This document shows, in pieces, positions 49,854-63,803 of a stretch of DNA of 64,000 bases. Under the pieces are notes generated by a model. The model was not told the origin of the DNA. It saw nothing but the letters and a program-made list of their open reading frames with translations, and made no database searches. Positions within the stretch are counted from its first letter, which is position 1. Each line of letters begins with the position of its first letter. Origin of the DNA: Oreocharis arfaki (lineage: Eukaryota; Chordata; Aves; Passeriformes; Paramythiidae). The translations under genes and the position numbers were made by a program. The DNA lies in assembly GCA_013398015.1 (NCBI GenBank), contig VZRR01013559.1, positions 62,001 through 126,000 on the forward strand, in the 5' to 3' direction.

Positions 49854-52800
49854 GTTACATGCAGTCTTTCTGCTTCCTCCACAAAAAACAGAACTAGCAG
49901 AAATTTGTGGATTGTGTTTTCCATCTTAAAAGATTTTTGGGAAATCTTTAAGAAAGGACAGAGCATTCTTCCTGAATTAAAAAAAAAAAAAAAGTTAATT
50001 GGAATATTTTTTCTGCGCAAAGTAAATTACACAAGTCTGACTGGATTATAGCAATACAGCTGAAAGGTGTTGAGAGAGTAGATGCAAAAAGCAGCTGGTT
50101 TTCCCACACAGTGATATGCTTTCAAATTTAATACAGCAGCAAAAGGAGTCCTGACAAGTAGGATACAGGCAATCAGATGTTAAGAGCTATAAATCTTCAT
50201 ATCTGTTTTGGCAGCTTCAGGGACAGTTAATTTATATAGAAATCCAAAGATTTACATGAGAAGATTTGAAGAAATAAAAAACTGCATTACAGCACTACAG
50301 AAATACAACTAAGCCAATGCACTATTATGGACCAAAGTTCTTGACCTGAGCACAGGTTCTTCTGTAAAGAGGAGAAGCTGCAATGATTCCAGTATATTTC
50401 AGTATTTGCCTTTTTTTTTTTTAAAAAAAAATCTAGAATGTTTTAAGAATACAGGAATCATCTCTTTCTCCACATCTTTTTAACACTACTAATTTTACTG
50501 CATACATTTTCTTTAAATTACATCAAGGAAGATTATGATAATATCAAAAAGTTCTTTGAAGACACAACTGAAAAAATGAGGTCTTACTTAAAAAAATTAT
50601 TTCCTTCTAAATACAAAAGCCAAACATGAGTAAAAATCCAGTTTATCTGGACTTTTGTCCATGCGTAACACCTGGAATTCACCATCTTGAAAACTCTCTA
50701 CACCAGAGTACAATCCTGCTAATTTCACTAATATTACTTAGATCAATAAAGTTCTTTGTGCGTGAATAAAGTCTTTCAGAACAAGTGTATACTAGCTAGT
50801 ATTCATATATTTTATTCTGAAAGTTTAATCCTGTAGTTTCTTGAAAAGCATCAGCATTGAAATGCAGTTATATTAAGAACCTGGTCTTGCTAGAAAAGCA
50901 GCCTGCTTTTCTGGTATTTCTTAAATAAATTCTCTTCCTACTAACATTCTTCCGTTGTTTCAGGGGAAAAAAAAAGTGAAATATTAAGTGCTTTTAGCAG
51001 AGGACTGTAGCTATGTTAGTGGACATGAGATTCAATTTGGACTACGGAATCACCAAAACACAAGCATAAGCAAAACAACTGATGTGGTTATTTGACTTAC
51101 TAGGTTTACTAAACATGAGCCTTGTGGTAACGATTGTTATATGAGGTGGAGAATAGACCTTTGCTACCATGTTTTAAGAACATCAAATTGCAGTGAAGCC
51201 ATCTCCTTTTACAGATGTACATACATACAAAATGCCTAAGTACTTTGGGACATCAGTAAATGCTGAATGAAACCTTAGTCATAGCACAGAATGATCTCCC
51301 CAGATGGATGACAACCTTTGCAAAATTTTCTTCTCAGCCTCTACTTCACTGTCAACACATTCTCACACCAGTATCAGAGCAGGGTAGTTCAGCCTCTTGC
51401 TTATTCAGAGAAATACTACCTCTTTAAATAGGACAGGTATCCCGTGTCTGGAATTCAACACATCTTCCTGGATGTCTACAAGCCTTGTTAAACATGGACC
51501 AGGTTTTAGCTTCTATTTTTCCCAGTGAACTGTCAAGTGTACTTTTAACAGATGGTGTTTGCATGACATGCCGTCATGACAAAATAAATCCAATTCCCTG
51601 TAAAACAAACCTGCCTGATTTTATCTTTCCAGATGGGAAAAAAAAAAAGGAGCAAGTCTCTCAAATTAGTATAACAATGTATTGCCTCTAGTGGTTCAGA
51701 GACACCAGGGACTTTGGATCATATATGTATATACTTTGACATGTCAGTATGCTTAAAACCTTTACCTGACAGTATTTTGGAATTTACCAAAAAATTAGGT
51801 ATTAAAATTTATTTTAGCTCTAACATTTATCATTCAGACTGAAAATAGATGAAAAGGCGACCAAACAAATTCTTGTTAGAGACCTTTATCTTCCTCTGTT
51901 TCAATACTGCCAGATTTCCACTTTATCCACTGCTATCCATTGCTATTGAGATCCGCAACATGAGATGAGAAGGTATCATCTTTGATTTGAGTATCTCACG
52001 TTCACAATATATTTAAACCTTGCAGTCTCTTCGAGCATTTCTTGGATACACCATTTCTACTCACCCAGTCACATGCCCAATCTTTCACTGGTTTAACTTT
52101 GAAGAAAGAGACTTTTGTATGCTCTTGAAAGACTCATGTCTAGTTTGTACTCTTTCTGCACTATATAAAATTTCATTTACCTAGAGTGTTAAAAGGTGTT
52201 TCATGCTTTTAGCATCTTTTTTTCTGCTTTTCTTCCATCTTTATCATATCAAACTTGAATTGCTTCTCTTTACATTCAAAGCTCATTCATAGACTGAGTG
52301 TATTTTAACTATCATTTCAATTTTCACTGTAGAATTTTGAAATTTCAAAACAATGATGTCTTAATGAAAATGGAAAGTAATATGCCTATTTAAAGCTTGC
52401 AAAACTTAGAAATAAATATCAATTTTGCAAAACCTTTGGCAAAGCTATGCACTAATTATCAGGATTTATCTTAAAGCACTAACAATGTTCCTCTGCAATG
52501 CAGATGTAAACTAAACATCTATTAACTGGTGTTTCTGACAAATAAATTTAGGGCCAGTCTAAATAACACCAGCCTCTCTCAAGATATTCTTAGTACATTC
52601 TCAGTATAGACTCTCTATTTTAAAAAGAAGTTTAAGAGTATATCATCCCGGCTAATATCAAAGTAAGACATTACTTTACATAGACAGTTCCTCATAGTGT
52701 CTCCCAGTTCTTCAAGGAACCATCATCTAGAGGAAACGGCAAGTATTCCATGAGACTAACATCAGAAAAAGTATTTGAAGCCATAGAGCAGGGAGAAAAG

Positions 52801-54002
52801 TGAGGAAATATTCTAGTCAGGTTTGGGATTTTTTCTTCTTTTTCTAACAGCAGGTTTGAGAACATCAAAGATGCTTCAACCACCAGACATGTCTGCAGTA
52901 CAGACAGAGCACTCTCAGCAGATACAACTTAACTCTGGAACTTCTCAACATGTCAGACTACTATATACTTCAAAACTTACACATTCTCAGGCCTTTCTGC
53001 AGGAATGAAGAGAAGCTGGGAGTTCATTAACATGACTGACAGATTTGCATTCTATATACAATCTCTAGGGTTAAGACTAGTGATTTAAATTTCTATTTGA
53101 TAAAAATAAAATCTATTCTTTCTTTACTCACTGAGAATGAATCAACAAGATTTCTCTATTTTCTCAGTTGGGATCATAAAGACTACAGTTTCCACAGCTT
53201 TGGAGGTCATCTTTATGGTTTTACTTGACATATGACACAGGAAAATCAGAATTCCTTTAAGATGCTTCACATGCTCTGATTCTAACACAACAGTAAAGAA
53301 GAAAGACTGGCAGTAGCTATAAACATAAATCAGACTTCAAAATATTGTAATCATAATAATAAACAATTAGCAGATACATTAACATCCTAATTTAGCTCAG
53401 CATATGGGAAGTGTTTAATCAAGGAGCAGTATTAGGCAGGAGGAAGGGCTGGTGCAACAGATGTTTCATGCAGCAATACAAGCAACGTGGGATCTCCCTT
53501 GTTATAAGATCGGTTCTAGTCCAGACATGCTGACCTGCTTTAGATGCATTTGGAATCTGAAAATACATTAACGATCTACTCAGACTTATGGAAACTATGT
53601 GATGAAATACTTTGAAGGCGCACACTTCAAAGCAAAATATTGTTAAGTATAGATCTTTTATACTGCATATCTTTCTTCAGTGGCCACTACATTATTAAAA
53701 AATATTGGGTGCTCATGCTTCAGGTTCCAACACCAACAATTTTAAATTTAACAAGTTATGGCAGTCTCTTTTGAAATTTACTCCTTCTCCTAGTGGTAAC
53801 ACTGGCCTTAAAAATGCATAATCCAGGAACCCTCATTCCTTCAATAGTTTGTTCTGAATGCTTTTCAAATGTAACCAAAAATTACAAGAATGACCTTCAA
53901 GAAGGCCTTGACAAATACTCCCTGGAGCCTAGACAAAAGACCCTAAAATTCCCTGTGGAAAGATATTGTAATAAATGGCAGGTTTTCTAGAGCAGAGTGA
54001 CA

Positions 54003-54477
54003 TATTGTGGCCCAGAGGAGGATCACAAAGACTGTCAGCAGCCTGGAGCACCCCTCCTACGACAACAGTCTGAGCGAGCAAAAGTTGTTCAGCCTAGGGA
54101 AGGCAGGTTCCTTGGAGACTTCGTTGTGGCATTCCAGTACCTAAAGGAGGCTTATAAAAAAGAGGGAGAACAACACTTTACCCAAGCAGATAGAGATAAG
54201 ATGAAGGCAAAGAGTTTTATACTAAAAGCCAAGAGATTTAGATTAGATGGCAGGAAGACACTCTCTACTTAGTGGGTGTTGAGGCACTGGAAAAGGTTGC
54301 CCAGAGAAGCTATGGATGCCAAATCCCTTGAAGTATTCATGGCCAAGCTGGATGGCACTTTGAGAAACCCGATCTTGCGGAAGGTGTCCCTGCCCATGAA
54401 GGGGGCGGGGGGGTGGGTGTGGAACTGGATGATCTTTAAAATCCCTTCCAACCCAAATCACTCTACGACTCTAAGAA
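54003..54477 (+). mobile_element. CR1 LINE 3' part
   Basis: Plus-strand CR1. It shows GGCCCAGAGGAGGATCACAA near 54.01 kb, then an AKRFRLDGRKTLST segment and RHWKRLPREAMDA. The 3' end ATCCCTTCCAACCCAAATCA lies before 54477. A G-run near 54.41 kb interrupts the UTR. Confidence 0.92.
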
Positions 54478-55949
54478 GTTTGTAAACTGAACAAGATTGC
54501 AATGAATGAGTAGTTTGCCTCTCTATTATGATGAAAATAAAAGCTTACTTATGTAAATATTAACATCTTTCCAGTCAAGAAGTCAAACAGAAGTGCAATG
54601 ACACTGTTTCAATTAAACAAAGTATTAGATGCACTAATTAATGTAACAGAGTCAATCTGATTATTCATTAAGCTCCTTAGAATTACATTTATTTACATTT
54701 TATTTTTTTAAAGGTTTTGTATTGCAAAGTATCTAACAGTTCTAGGTATCTAACATAAATATCTAACAAAGTTTTGGTCTTTAAATAATTATGGTCCAGA
54801 AACAAAACCAAAACATTTCAATTATTCTTTATCAAGTGTACTAGAAAGCACTTGTTTTATGTAGCAAAGAATACTGTCATCACTGAAAAAAAAAGGATGT
54901 AAATATTTGATGTCTTGACAATATTTGGAGAAAATGTATATTTTATCGTTGTGTAAAAGAACTGAATATACTGCAGTTGTTTTGAATTCAGAAAGTTGGA
55001 ATTAATGGAAGAAAAGAAAGATTACAGAGCACAGCTTCAATCCACAAATATATTCAGAGGCAGATTTAGTTACATGAAATTTTCCACCATAATTTTGCTG
55101 CATTTGTTCTAAAACGTCAGTTACCCCCATCCTGAGGATAATTTCAAGCTTCCAAAGTTTTTGATTTAATCCATATCAAAATAAAAGAATGAATTTGTGA
55201 ATAATTTTAATGATCACAATACTTATACTGCAGGAGACCTCTTTTTTTCCTTTGCAAAGATTTATTAGGAGACTTCTTAGGTGCTGCACTTAGCAGTACA
55301 GAAGCTTTTCTCCATTTCAATATAGTGTCTTGCAGCAAAGAATAGCAAGGTAGCATCATGGTTAAACTTGCTTATAAACAGTGTCTTTGCATACACCAAA
55401 TCATCTGTAGTAGACTTTATTTTTAATATTATGACACAGTCAGAAAATGGCAAACCAGTCTGATTTACATAAAAATACACATAAAGTCACACCTGGTTAT
55501 TTTAATAATTTTGATCAACAGAAATTTTACTACCCTCAAAAAATGATGAATTTATTTAATAATTGGGGGATGTGAAATGGATTTAACTCCCTTTTTTTTC
55601 CCCGATATGTCTTTTGTAGAATGACATAAATGAAAAGTATTAAGCTGGAGCCCTAATAATGAGATACAAGAGCATTGCTTATATGGGTACACAAAAGTAT
55701 ACAGATATTGCCTTATAAATAAATAAGGTCAAAGATGTGATAGAAAATACAGATTTGAGTAGAAAATACAGCTGTAATTAAAATACCAAGACAAAAAAAA
55801 TATGTATTTCAATGGTACAAAGAGTGCTATAGAATATTTTTCCACACAACTTCATCATGGCTTTTAGATGACTAGAAAATTACTTTTATAGAATGAGTCC
55901 ATCGTACTCTTCAAGCAACTCCTTTAGCAGAAATAGCAAAACACTGATC

Positions 55950-55980
55950 TTATTTCTGTTGTTACAAACAACAGAAATAA
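55950..55980. repeat. Perfect 14-bp inverted repeat with 3-nt loop
   Basis: TTATTTCTGTTGTT and AACAACAGAAATAA are exact reverse complements, separated by ACA. Confidence 0.92.
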
Positions 55981-56720
55981 ACCCACATGACACTTGTAAT
56001 GTAGAAATGATAGATTACTGAAACCCAGAGAAATGGAAAAGAAAAAAAAAAAAAGACTAGCAAGGACACATAAGGAAAGTTTTGATGTTCAACCACGTAA
56101 CTGCTTTCAAGAAGCTAGTTCAAACTCTTTTTTCCCTAATTTACCTATGAATTGACTAAAACATTGGAATAATGTTGAATAGGAAGATATGGTCATGTTG
56201 ACACCAGATGGCTTGGGCTCTTAAGGCCACTCTGGGCAGTCACAGAAGGAGAAGCCATTAACCAAGACCTGCCTGGAGAACACTCTTACAGATTACATTG
56301 TGTTTCTTCAAAATGATTAACAAACCTTACAGTACTGTTCTAGTAGTTCAGAAAGCCATGGCCAGCTCTCTAGCGCTTCTCACTAAAAGAGTATTTCCAC
56401 CACCCCTCTTGCTTCAAACATCAGATTAAAAGCTACCAGTTTCTGCAACAGAAACATTTAAAAAACCCTTTAACTGTCACATGCTAAAGTTAATTCCTTT
56501 ACCTTTTTGTTAATAAGCTCCAGCACCTTCAAACACCAGGAAGTAAATCATCATCCTACTAGACTGCAGCTGTGAACTTGGTTGAAATACAGGATCCCTG
56601 TAATTTACCAATATATTTATGGCACTCCTTTTCCCAGCAGATGGCGATTTCTATCAATAGCCTTTTTTTTGCTATAACCAAAATAGCTGGTGTGTCCAAC
56701 TTCTCCTTGTTATTCCTTAC

Positions 56721-57199
56721 TGTCCTGGTTTTTGCCTAGGACAGAGTTTTGGTTTTTTGTAGTAGCTGTGAGGGGAGGGGGCCAGGAGCTGTGTGGGTTT
56801 GTCTGGGCTGTCACTCTGTAGCACCTCAGGTCACCTCCAGTGGCATTCTCACTTCCCAGGAGAAAGTGGGCATGATTTATGGTTAGAAAGAAGAAAAGCA
56901 TGGGTGCATAGGATCTGTGAGCCCTTCTTCATTGTCTCAGGGTCATGCTGGGTTGGTCAGTAATTTTCGGCACGTGAATCACTCTCATTTGTATACTTTT
57001 GTTATTAGTATTATTGCTGTTACTGTTTATTTTCTTATCTCATTGCTGTTTCCAGTAATTGTTCTTATCTCAACCTGTAATCTCCTGTAGAAGACACAAT
57101 CTTTTGTGACTCTCACTGGGTGTGGGAGCCACGTCTGGTTTGGAGCTTTGGTGGCAGGGGGATCACTAAATTAGGGAGTGTCGTTCCTAAACCATGACA
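56721..57199 (+). mobile_element. Solo LTR of a second ERV family
   Basis: About 479 bases starting TGTCCTGGTTTTTGCCTAGG and ending CCTAAACCATGACA. The start and end form the imperfect terminal inverted repeat (TGTCCTGG / CCATGACA) found in avian ERVL-like LTRs. The centre is T-rich and no retroviral coding sequence adjoins it. Flanking bases do not show an exact duplication. Confidence 0.8.
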
Positions 57200-57287
57200 C
57201 CTAAGTGATGATAAGGCCTGAAAATAAATTTCCCTTATATAAATCCACTAGTGGTTTTGTCCATTCTTAGTGAGTGAATCAGCAGTT

Positions 57288-57330
57288 AAAAAAAAAACAA
57301 AACCCAAAAAAAACAAAACCAAAAAAAACC
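57288..57330 (+). repeat. A/C-rich low-complexity tract
   Basis: A-runs broken by C and CC, between the LTR ending at 57199 and the inverted LTR fragment at 57545. Confidence 0.85.
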
Positions 57331-57544
57331 ATAATGAAGTCTTTTTCTCTCTTTGTTTTGTTCTGATTTGGATGGGGTTTTTTGACCAAGTTATTTTTAA
57401 CAACTGAATTTAAGAATCATTCAAGGTTAATGTAGCAACTTAAGGCTGAGCAGATGCATAGCTTTCAGTCAGTCCGGGAGCTTACTAGTCCACCTTCTCT
57501 TGAAGTCTTGAAGAGCCTGCTCATTCCTGACATTTCATTTTACA

Positions 57545-57935
57545 TTTACCCTTATTGACCTGCATGGGTTGCTTCATCATGGTCTTCACCACGGGCTTCA
57601 GGAGGATCTCAGCTCCAGTGCCTGGAGCACCTCCTCCCCCTCCTTATTCACTGACCTTGGTGTTTGCGTCATCGTCCCTCTCACATATTTTCACTCTTCT
57701 TTTCTCTGAGCACAATTATATCTGCCCAATAACTTTCTTTTTTCCTTCCTAAATATTTTATCCCAGAAGTTATATGACCATCTCTGATTGGATCAGCCTT
57801 AGCCAGCAGTGTGTCTGTCCAGGAGCCAGCTGGCATTGGCTCTATCGGACATGGGGGAAGCTTCTCACAGAAGCCACCCCTGTAGCCAATGCCCCCCTTG
57901 TCACCATAGTAAGTATCCCTTAGGACTGCAAAATC
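57545..57935 (-). mobile_element. ERVL-type LTR fragment (5' part), inverted
   Basis: The reverse complement aligns by eye with the first half of the LTR at 48875-49853. Shared blocks include GGGGGC..TGGCTACAGG, CCATGTCC..CAGAGCC, GAAAGTTATTG and GAGGTGCTCCAG.CACTGGAG. It is more diverged than that copy and lacks both termini. The open frame on the minus strand at 57681-57962 is a by-product of this repeat. Confidence 0.78.
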
Positions 57936-60900
57936 ACTTATTAAGTCTTGCCTGAGCTGCACTTAACCATGCCTGAAAATTTAAGAACTCTTTCATTTTA
58001 ATTTATGATATATGGAAGACACCAATTTAAAAATATTGTCCCTTCATCAGTCCTGATACTTAAATAATGATCTGCATCATGTCATTATATTGCTCAAAGT
58101 CATGAGGGGAAGACAGAGAAGAAACTGTCCCACATCACTATATATTAACTGTATTGCAACATCTTTGTGGCCTACTTATAGTAAAACCATTTAGCACTCA
58201 TCTAAAGTAATCAAACCTACTAAGTCCTTATAACAATAAAGATACTAACATAAGAGTATTATGAGCTCCTTAATCATTAGTTTTTACACTATACTTTGAA
58301 CTCAGTGTCTTTTCATGACTTGCTGCAGGTAAATTATACTTTTGCAACAATTGTAAAGACTAAATTTTCATTGCAAAGTATTTCTGTCCAGTTATGAAAA
58401 ATATTTTGCTCTCTTAGTATTATATAATAATCAAACAAGGAAAATGAAAACCATTACGCCAGTGAAGTCAACAGATAAAATTTCACTAATGATCAGAGGT
58501 GCGAGATTTTATCTGACAGGCAAATGATTAAAAAAAAAAAACTGTTTAAAAAAGAAATACATTACCATTTATTTTTCACACCACATGACAGGAGGTGAAA
58601 GCAAAACCTTGACATGAAAACAAAATTACCATTATACATTTTTTCCTTAGAAGATCACACAATAAACTATGTGTAAGGCTCAAACACATAGCTCAGCATG
58701 AAGAGTTGTTGGTTTTTGCAAGACCGCTTCATTCAGAATTGTTGGAAAGTCAGTAATTTACTTTAAAATGACAGAGTTGATGAAGAGCCAGTAGTAAAGA
58801 GCAATTTTATGGGATATCCTGAAGCATCCTTTCCAAAAGAAATAAACTCAACATGTTGTATTGTCTCAGTGGCTTGTAAGTTTCGAAAATTCCATTTTTC
58901 ACCAGCAACAGGTTATAAACTCACCCTACAATGTTATTTACTTGTAAATATACTACCACTTTATAACATTTTTTATTGATTCACAAAGCTGTCTTTTTCT
59001 TTTCCTTTAAAAAAAGCAATCTAGCATTTTACCAAGCACTGCCATTTCTTCAATAAAGCTGAAGGTGACTACAATTTTTTTTTTTAAAGATATAAATAAG
59101 GGTTAAACAAGTGTCTTTAAAAAAAAAATCTTCATTTCCTTAATTAGCTGTTTGATATGCATTTGTTAACCAATGCATCACCTGCTTTTTTTTGTCTGGT
59201 AAGCGATACTAAATTTTTGGTTGCTTTTTAGAGCAAAATGTTTAGCACTGTGTAACAAATAAGAAGAGGTAACAAAACCATGGGTATAATGCATTGATCA
59301 TCTCATTTGTCAATCTAACCTTAAGGATTTTCCATTGAATTGAGAGAGACAGAGAGAAAAAGAGAGATCAGTCCACTGTTCAGTGTTTGCAGATTTAACC
59401 AAGTAGGGTTTGACATGGAGAAAGAGATTAAGATCAAAAAATAACTGCTAACTATGGAATAGTCTACTGGGATGCTGTTTACATAGAAAAAAAGAGAAAC
59501 TGATACATAAAAAATCTGTTCTCTGGCCTTCTTCTGACTTTTAATGTGACTTTGAGCAAGACATTTAGGACACCTCTTAGGTAAAACCTAGGTAGAACAT
59601 GAAGTTGTGTGACCAGAACCATTTCCAAAGTTTCCTGCTCAGCTGCTCTCTAAAGCTCAAACCATTTAAATTGTGAGGGGTCTTCCCTTTCTGCTGACTT
59701 TCCCCTGTTTAAAAGCTACGGTTCTGTACGTGCCAAGAAGTGATATCTCTTAACAGTCCCTGTAACAGGACTGAGAATTGCACTGTCTCTCTTTCTCTCG
59801 CAATTGGAACAGATAAGCTCAGAATAATTCCAGCACATCACCAAGAAGACAACTTATCACAAAATAAGAAACACACCAACTGATGATGATTTTCTTAAGA
59901 GGTGTTAATTCAACTTCTTTGGTTTTCTGTATAATGCCCATGTGATAAAACACCCTGTACATCATCGTGGCTAGTTCTCTCCCTCCCCTTGTTGAAATGA
60001 AAATGTTTTGAAGCTTACCAACATAGTACATTTCTAACAGTTCTGATGAACAAGATTAGAAGGGAAAACTGCCAAGTCATCTATGGGAAGGTTAAAGGGG
60101 TAGGAGTTGCTTTTCTTTTTGGGAATCTGCTGAGGGAAATGTTCTGATACCAACAGAAAAAAATTAGAGAAGTTCTCAAAATTGGTAGGTAGCAGGTCTA
60201 GCAGGTATGATCATGGTGACACACAGGTAATGTGAAGGCAAACATGTTTAGTGTGATAGTATAATTGAACTCTATTCTGTGTCTTGAACAGCATGATCAT
60301 TAACATTTCAGTCTTTCTACTGCTTATATTTATAGTCGAAACTGAGCAAAGTCAATAGTAGATCTGTAAATTGCTCTACCTGCCTCAATCAAAATAATAA
60401 TCCTACTATAATCAATAAAAGGAACCAGTAAGAGATTTAATCAATAAATAAGTGCTTATCTCATGATTCAAGAAGAAAAGAAAGAGGTGAGGCCTTCAAA
60501 AGACACAAAATTTAATGGAACAAAGCTGCTAATTTTAAAGGTCTAATTTCTGTGCTTAATACTTCAGCTAAATAGTTCCAGTAGTTGTCTTTTTCAATAA
60601 AAGTAACATTTAATTTAGTTATAGATTAAATGATTACATGTATATAATAAATCTAGTTTCTAGGGTAAATTTTGTGATCAAATGCCGTGACATTCTAAGA
60701 ACTGGATTTTACTGGCTGGAATAAATACCAAATGCCTTGTTACAATGATTGTGAGAGATGAACCATCCTTCCAAGGAATAAAGCAAGCATATTCCAACTA
60801 AACTTTGCTTTATTGCAATTAAAGTTCTCTTAAGTTAAATCGATAAAAAGTCTGTCTGCCAATACCCCAGAGGCTGGGTAAGAATTACACTTCTCAGGAA

Positions 60901-63599
60901 CTCCGACTTTAGTATTTAATAAATTCCCATAGTAGGTGGCTTCTTCAGTAATCATTTTATCTTCTAAATACACAAGGGACTTCCTAATTAAAGTATCATT
61001 TAAAAAGATAAATCCAAAATGGACATGGATCATGGCCATTTACTTCTTGCGATCACCTAATTCAGTTAGCACTTTTTTTTTCATTGCAGTGTGCAAAGTA
61101 CATCTGTTCAGAAGAGAGGCTGTTCCTTCTGCTGATCCGCCTGCATCTATTAAGGGAAAGTACTTATCTCCACTCCCTCTTGAGTGTCCCATTCCAGAAG
61201 GGACTCCATAATTGGAAATACTTAGTACAATGAAGCTCTTTCTGACAACTTAGTACAAAGCAATTTAGTATAAAATGTCTTATTCCAGAGACAGGATTTA
61301 AACCTTTTTTTTTTTTTTTAAGTTATAGTTATATTACTGTATGCACTTTTCAGGCTTCTACTCAGTGAAAATAATTGTGACATTGTGTGTAAGCACCAGG
61401 AAATCTATGCAAGATTGTATACGAAGGACCACACCAGAAAATTCAGCCCTATTTTTTCTCTTAATACATTTTCAACATTTTTCTCAGACCTAACATTTCA
61501 ACATTTTCCACACTCAGCATTTTAACCAGACTTGGTTTAAAACAATAAGTGCAATTGTTTGTATTACCCACTTGAAAGCTTTAAGAAGACCTAAATAGAC
61601 ATTTAAATACCAGGAATCTGCAGAATGGATATTATATGACACTATTTCAAAAGATAGAATTATACTTTTCAAACTGAAGTTCAAGAACTAGAACAGCAAC
61701 ATAATTCGACCTGTTGGTTTGTTTTTTTTTACACAAAGTAACTCGGATCATACTTAAAATAAAACTAGAATGTCTTGTGCCCTGAATTGTCTATCTATAA
61801 CTGCTGTAACTACAGACAGCATTTCAGTTGAGAAAACCACTCCCATAGATAAGGGAACCATCTCACAGGAGAACATTTCACCAACTAAAAATACACATTC
61901 CAACATTTTTGTTAACTCTATAAAGGCACTGCCTAAAGTTATAGAGAATCTAGGTAAAAAACCCATGAAAAGAAATGTTTTTCTTTTGTACATCATGATT
62001 TGCAGCTGTATAAATATCTCAGACTGTGGGTATCTTTAAAATATACAGCAAAAACATTTAAAAAACATTATTTCAGCTTGGCTCTTTTCTCCTCTTCATT
62101 GACATTAGCAGGGTGGATGTGAGCTGCAACATGTTCCCTCCCATTCTTCTCACTATGACAATAATAATTAATAAAAACCCTAGGCAATTCATCACAATTT
62201 TCTATGGCATCTATGTGTCAGATTTGCACTTCTCTCTTGAATATGTAACCTCAATCATTCTGGCAGGTCTGTTTATTTAGGTGAAATGCCAAACTGATAA
62301 TTCCTTTCTTTCTTTCTTACACAGAGTCAGTGACTTATTCATGTCAACCTGTTAATTCTTGAAGGAAAGGGGCAAAGAGGCTACACTGACTCCTCAGATA
62401 TATTCTGGTCCTCACAGTGTAAGTAAACCAAGACAAGCTTTAAATAAACAATCATTTTGGCCATAATCCAAAAGGAGAAGAAAAATAAAGACTTCATTTT
62501 TGAGATTTTGACCACTGATCACCCGTTAAAAATCAGCATGCCTTCCTTATAACTGATACAATGTTGAAAGACTCACTACAAAAAAACCCCTGAGATTTTA
62601 TTGATTAAAGCTTGTTTTCCAAATGAATTCAAAGATATAGCTCTTTGCACGCATGAGTAAAAGTATACTGTGCTCATGATCTGCCCCGTTGGGTGGTTCT
62701 TTGTCCTTTTTAAAATCACAGGTAAAAAACCATTGCTTTATGTATCAATTAATATAATCAGATTGTGCATGTAATATGACGGTATCAATAAAGCAACAAG
62801 AAATTCAGCTAACTTTCGAAAAAAATTTGAACAGTCCTTCCACAGAATCTGTGTTAGATTTTCCAAAGTCTTCCAACATGATGGAACAATCTTCCTTGTG
62901 TCTTTAAACCAGTTCAAGATACATTTTATCAGTATCCCGTTTCTAGCTGCTAACAGGGCAATTCAGCTTTACATCTGCGTAGAACAGAGTTCATGGTAAT
63001 TAATTGAGAGAAATGATCAAATAATGTGCATGAACCTTCTGAAGCTACCTCAGCAAAAAAGTGTACTCAAATGTTATTACTTGTTTCCTTAGATAACTTG
63101 AAACAGATATTCTTTAACCTTGTTGCCACTCCCAGAATGTCTTAAAAATTACAATTTCATCTTGACATCGGTTTAAAGACAAATACTTGCTCCTCCTTCT
63201 GAGGCTGAAAAGTCTCATTTCACCCATGACAGCCTGCAGCCATTAAATAAAAAAATGAATCGAATGCAGACTACTGATGTGAAAAGCCAATTCCATTGCT
63301 TTGAGAAAAGAAACAAGTAAAATCTAGTTAGGCTGTGATTGTAGCAATCTTATTTTATTACTGTGCCAGTATTTGTAGGGCAGTGGCCCCCACACTAATA
63401 AACAAAACCACCTGACAATGGGCTATCTTATTGGACATCTGTGTACAGAAATATGTCAGGCAGGTGAAATAACCACTGCTCAAATTGAACTGACCCAGAG
63501 AAAGCAACACCCTTCAACATACCAGATCTCTATGACAATGCATTTCATCCCCTTTAAACTGAAATAAAGTTTATTTCAGATAAGATGTAAAGATTCTTT

Positions 63600-63803
63600 T
63601 ATCAGGGTGCTGAAACATTAGGACAGGTTGCCTACATAGGTAGCAGATGTCCCATCCCTGGAAACATTCAGTGTCAGGCTGGACGGGGCTCTGATCAACC
63701 TGTTGTAGCTGAAGATTTGCTTATTGCTTATTGCAGGGAGGTTGGACTAGATGACCACGAATGTCCTTTCCAACCCAAACCATTCTATCATTCTATGACT
63801 CTC
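63600..63803 (+). mobile_element. CR1 LINE 3' tail
   Basis: Plus-strand CR1 3' region with GTTGGACTAGATGACCACGA, CCTTTCCAACCCAAACC and a tail of ATTCTATC and ATTCTATGA units, the CR1-typical terminal repeat. The tail is intact, as expected for target-primed insertion. Confidence 0.95.

Noticed and set aside
57681..57962. 93-codon minus-strand frame
   Set aside because: Falls in the inverted LTR fragment and its edge. The same text in the other copy is non-coding.
60830..61039. 69-codon minus-strand frame with protein-like composition
   Set aside because: Short, with stops directly around it and no splice-like borders that fit. I recognise no family.
61754..62039. Stretch open on both strands (89 codons plus, 80 codons minus)
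   Set aside because: No clear splice sites or start context, no recognisable family, and both strands are open, which points to composition rather than coding.
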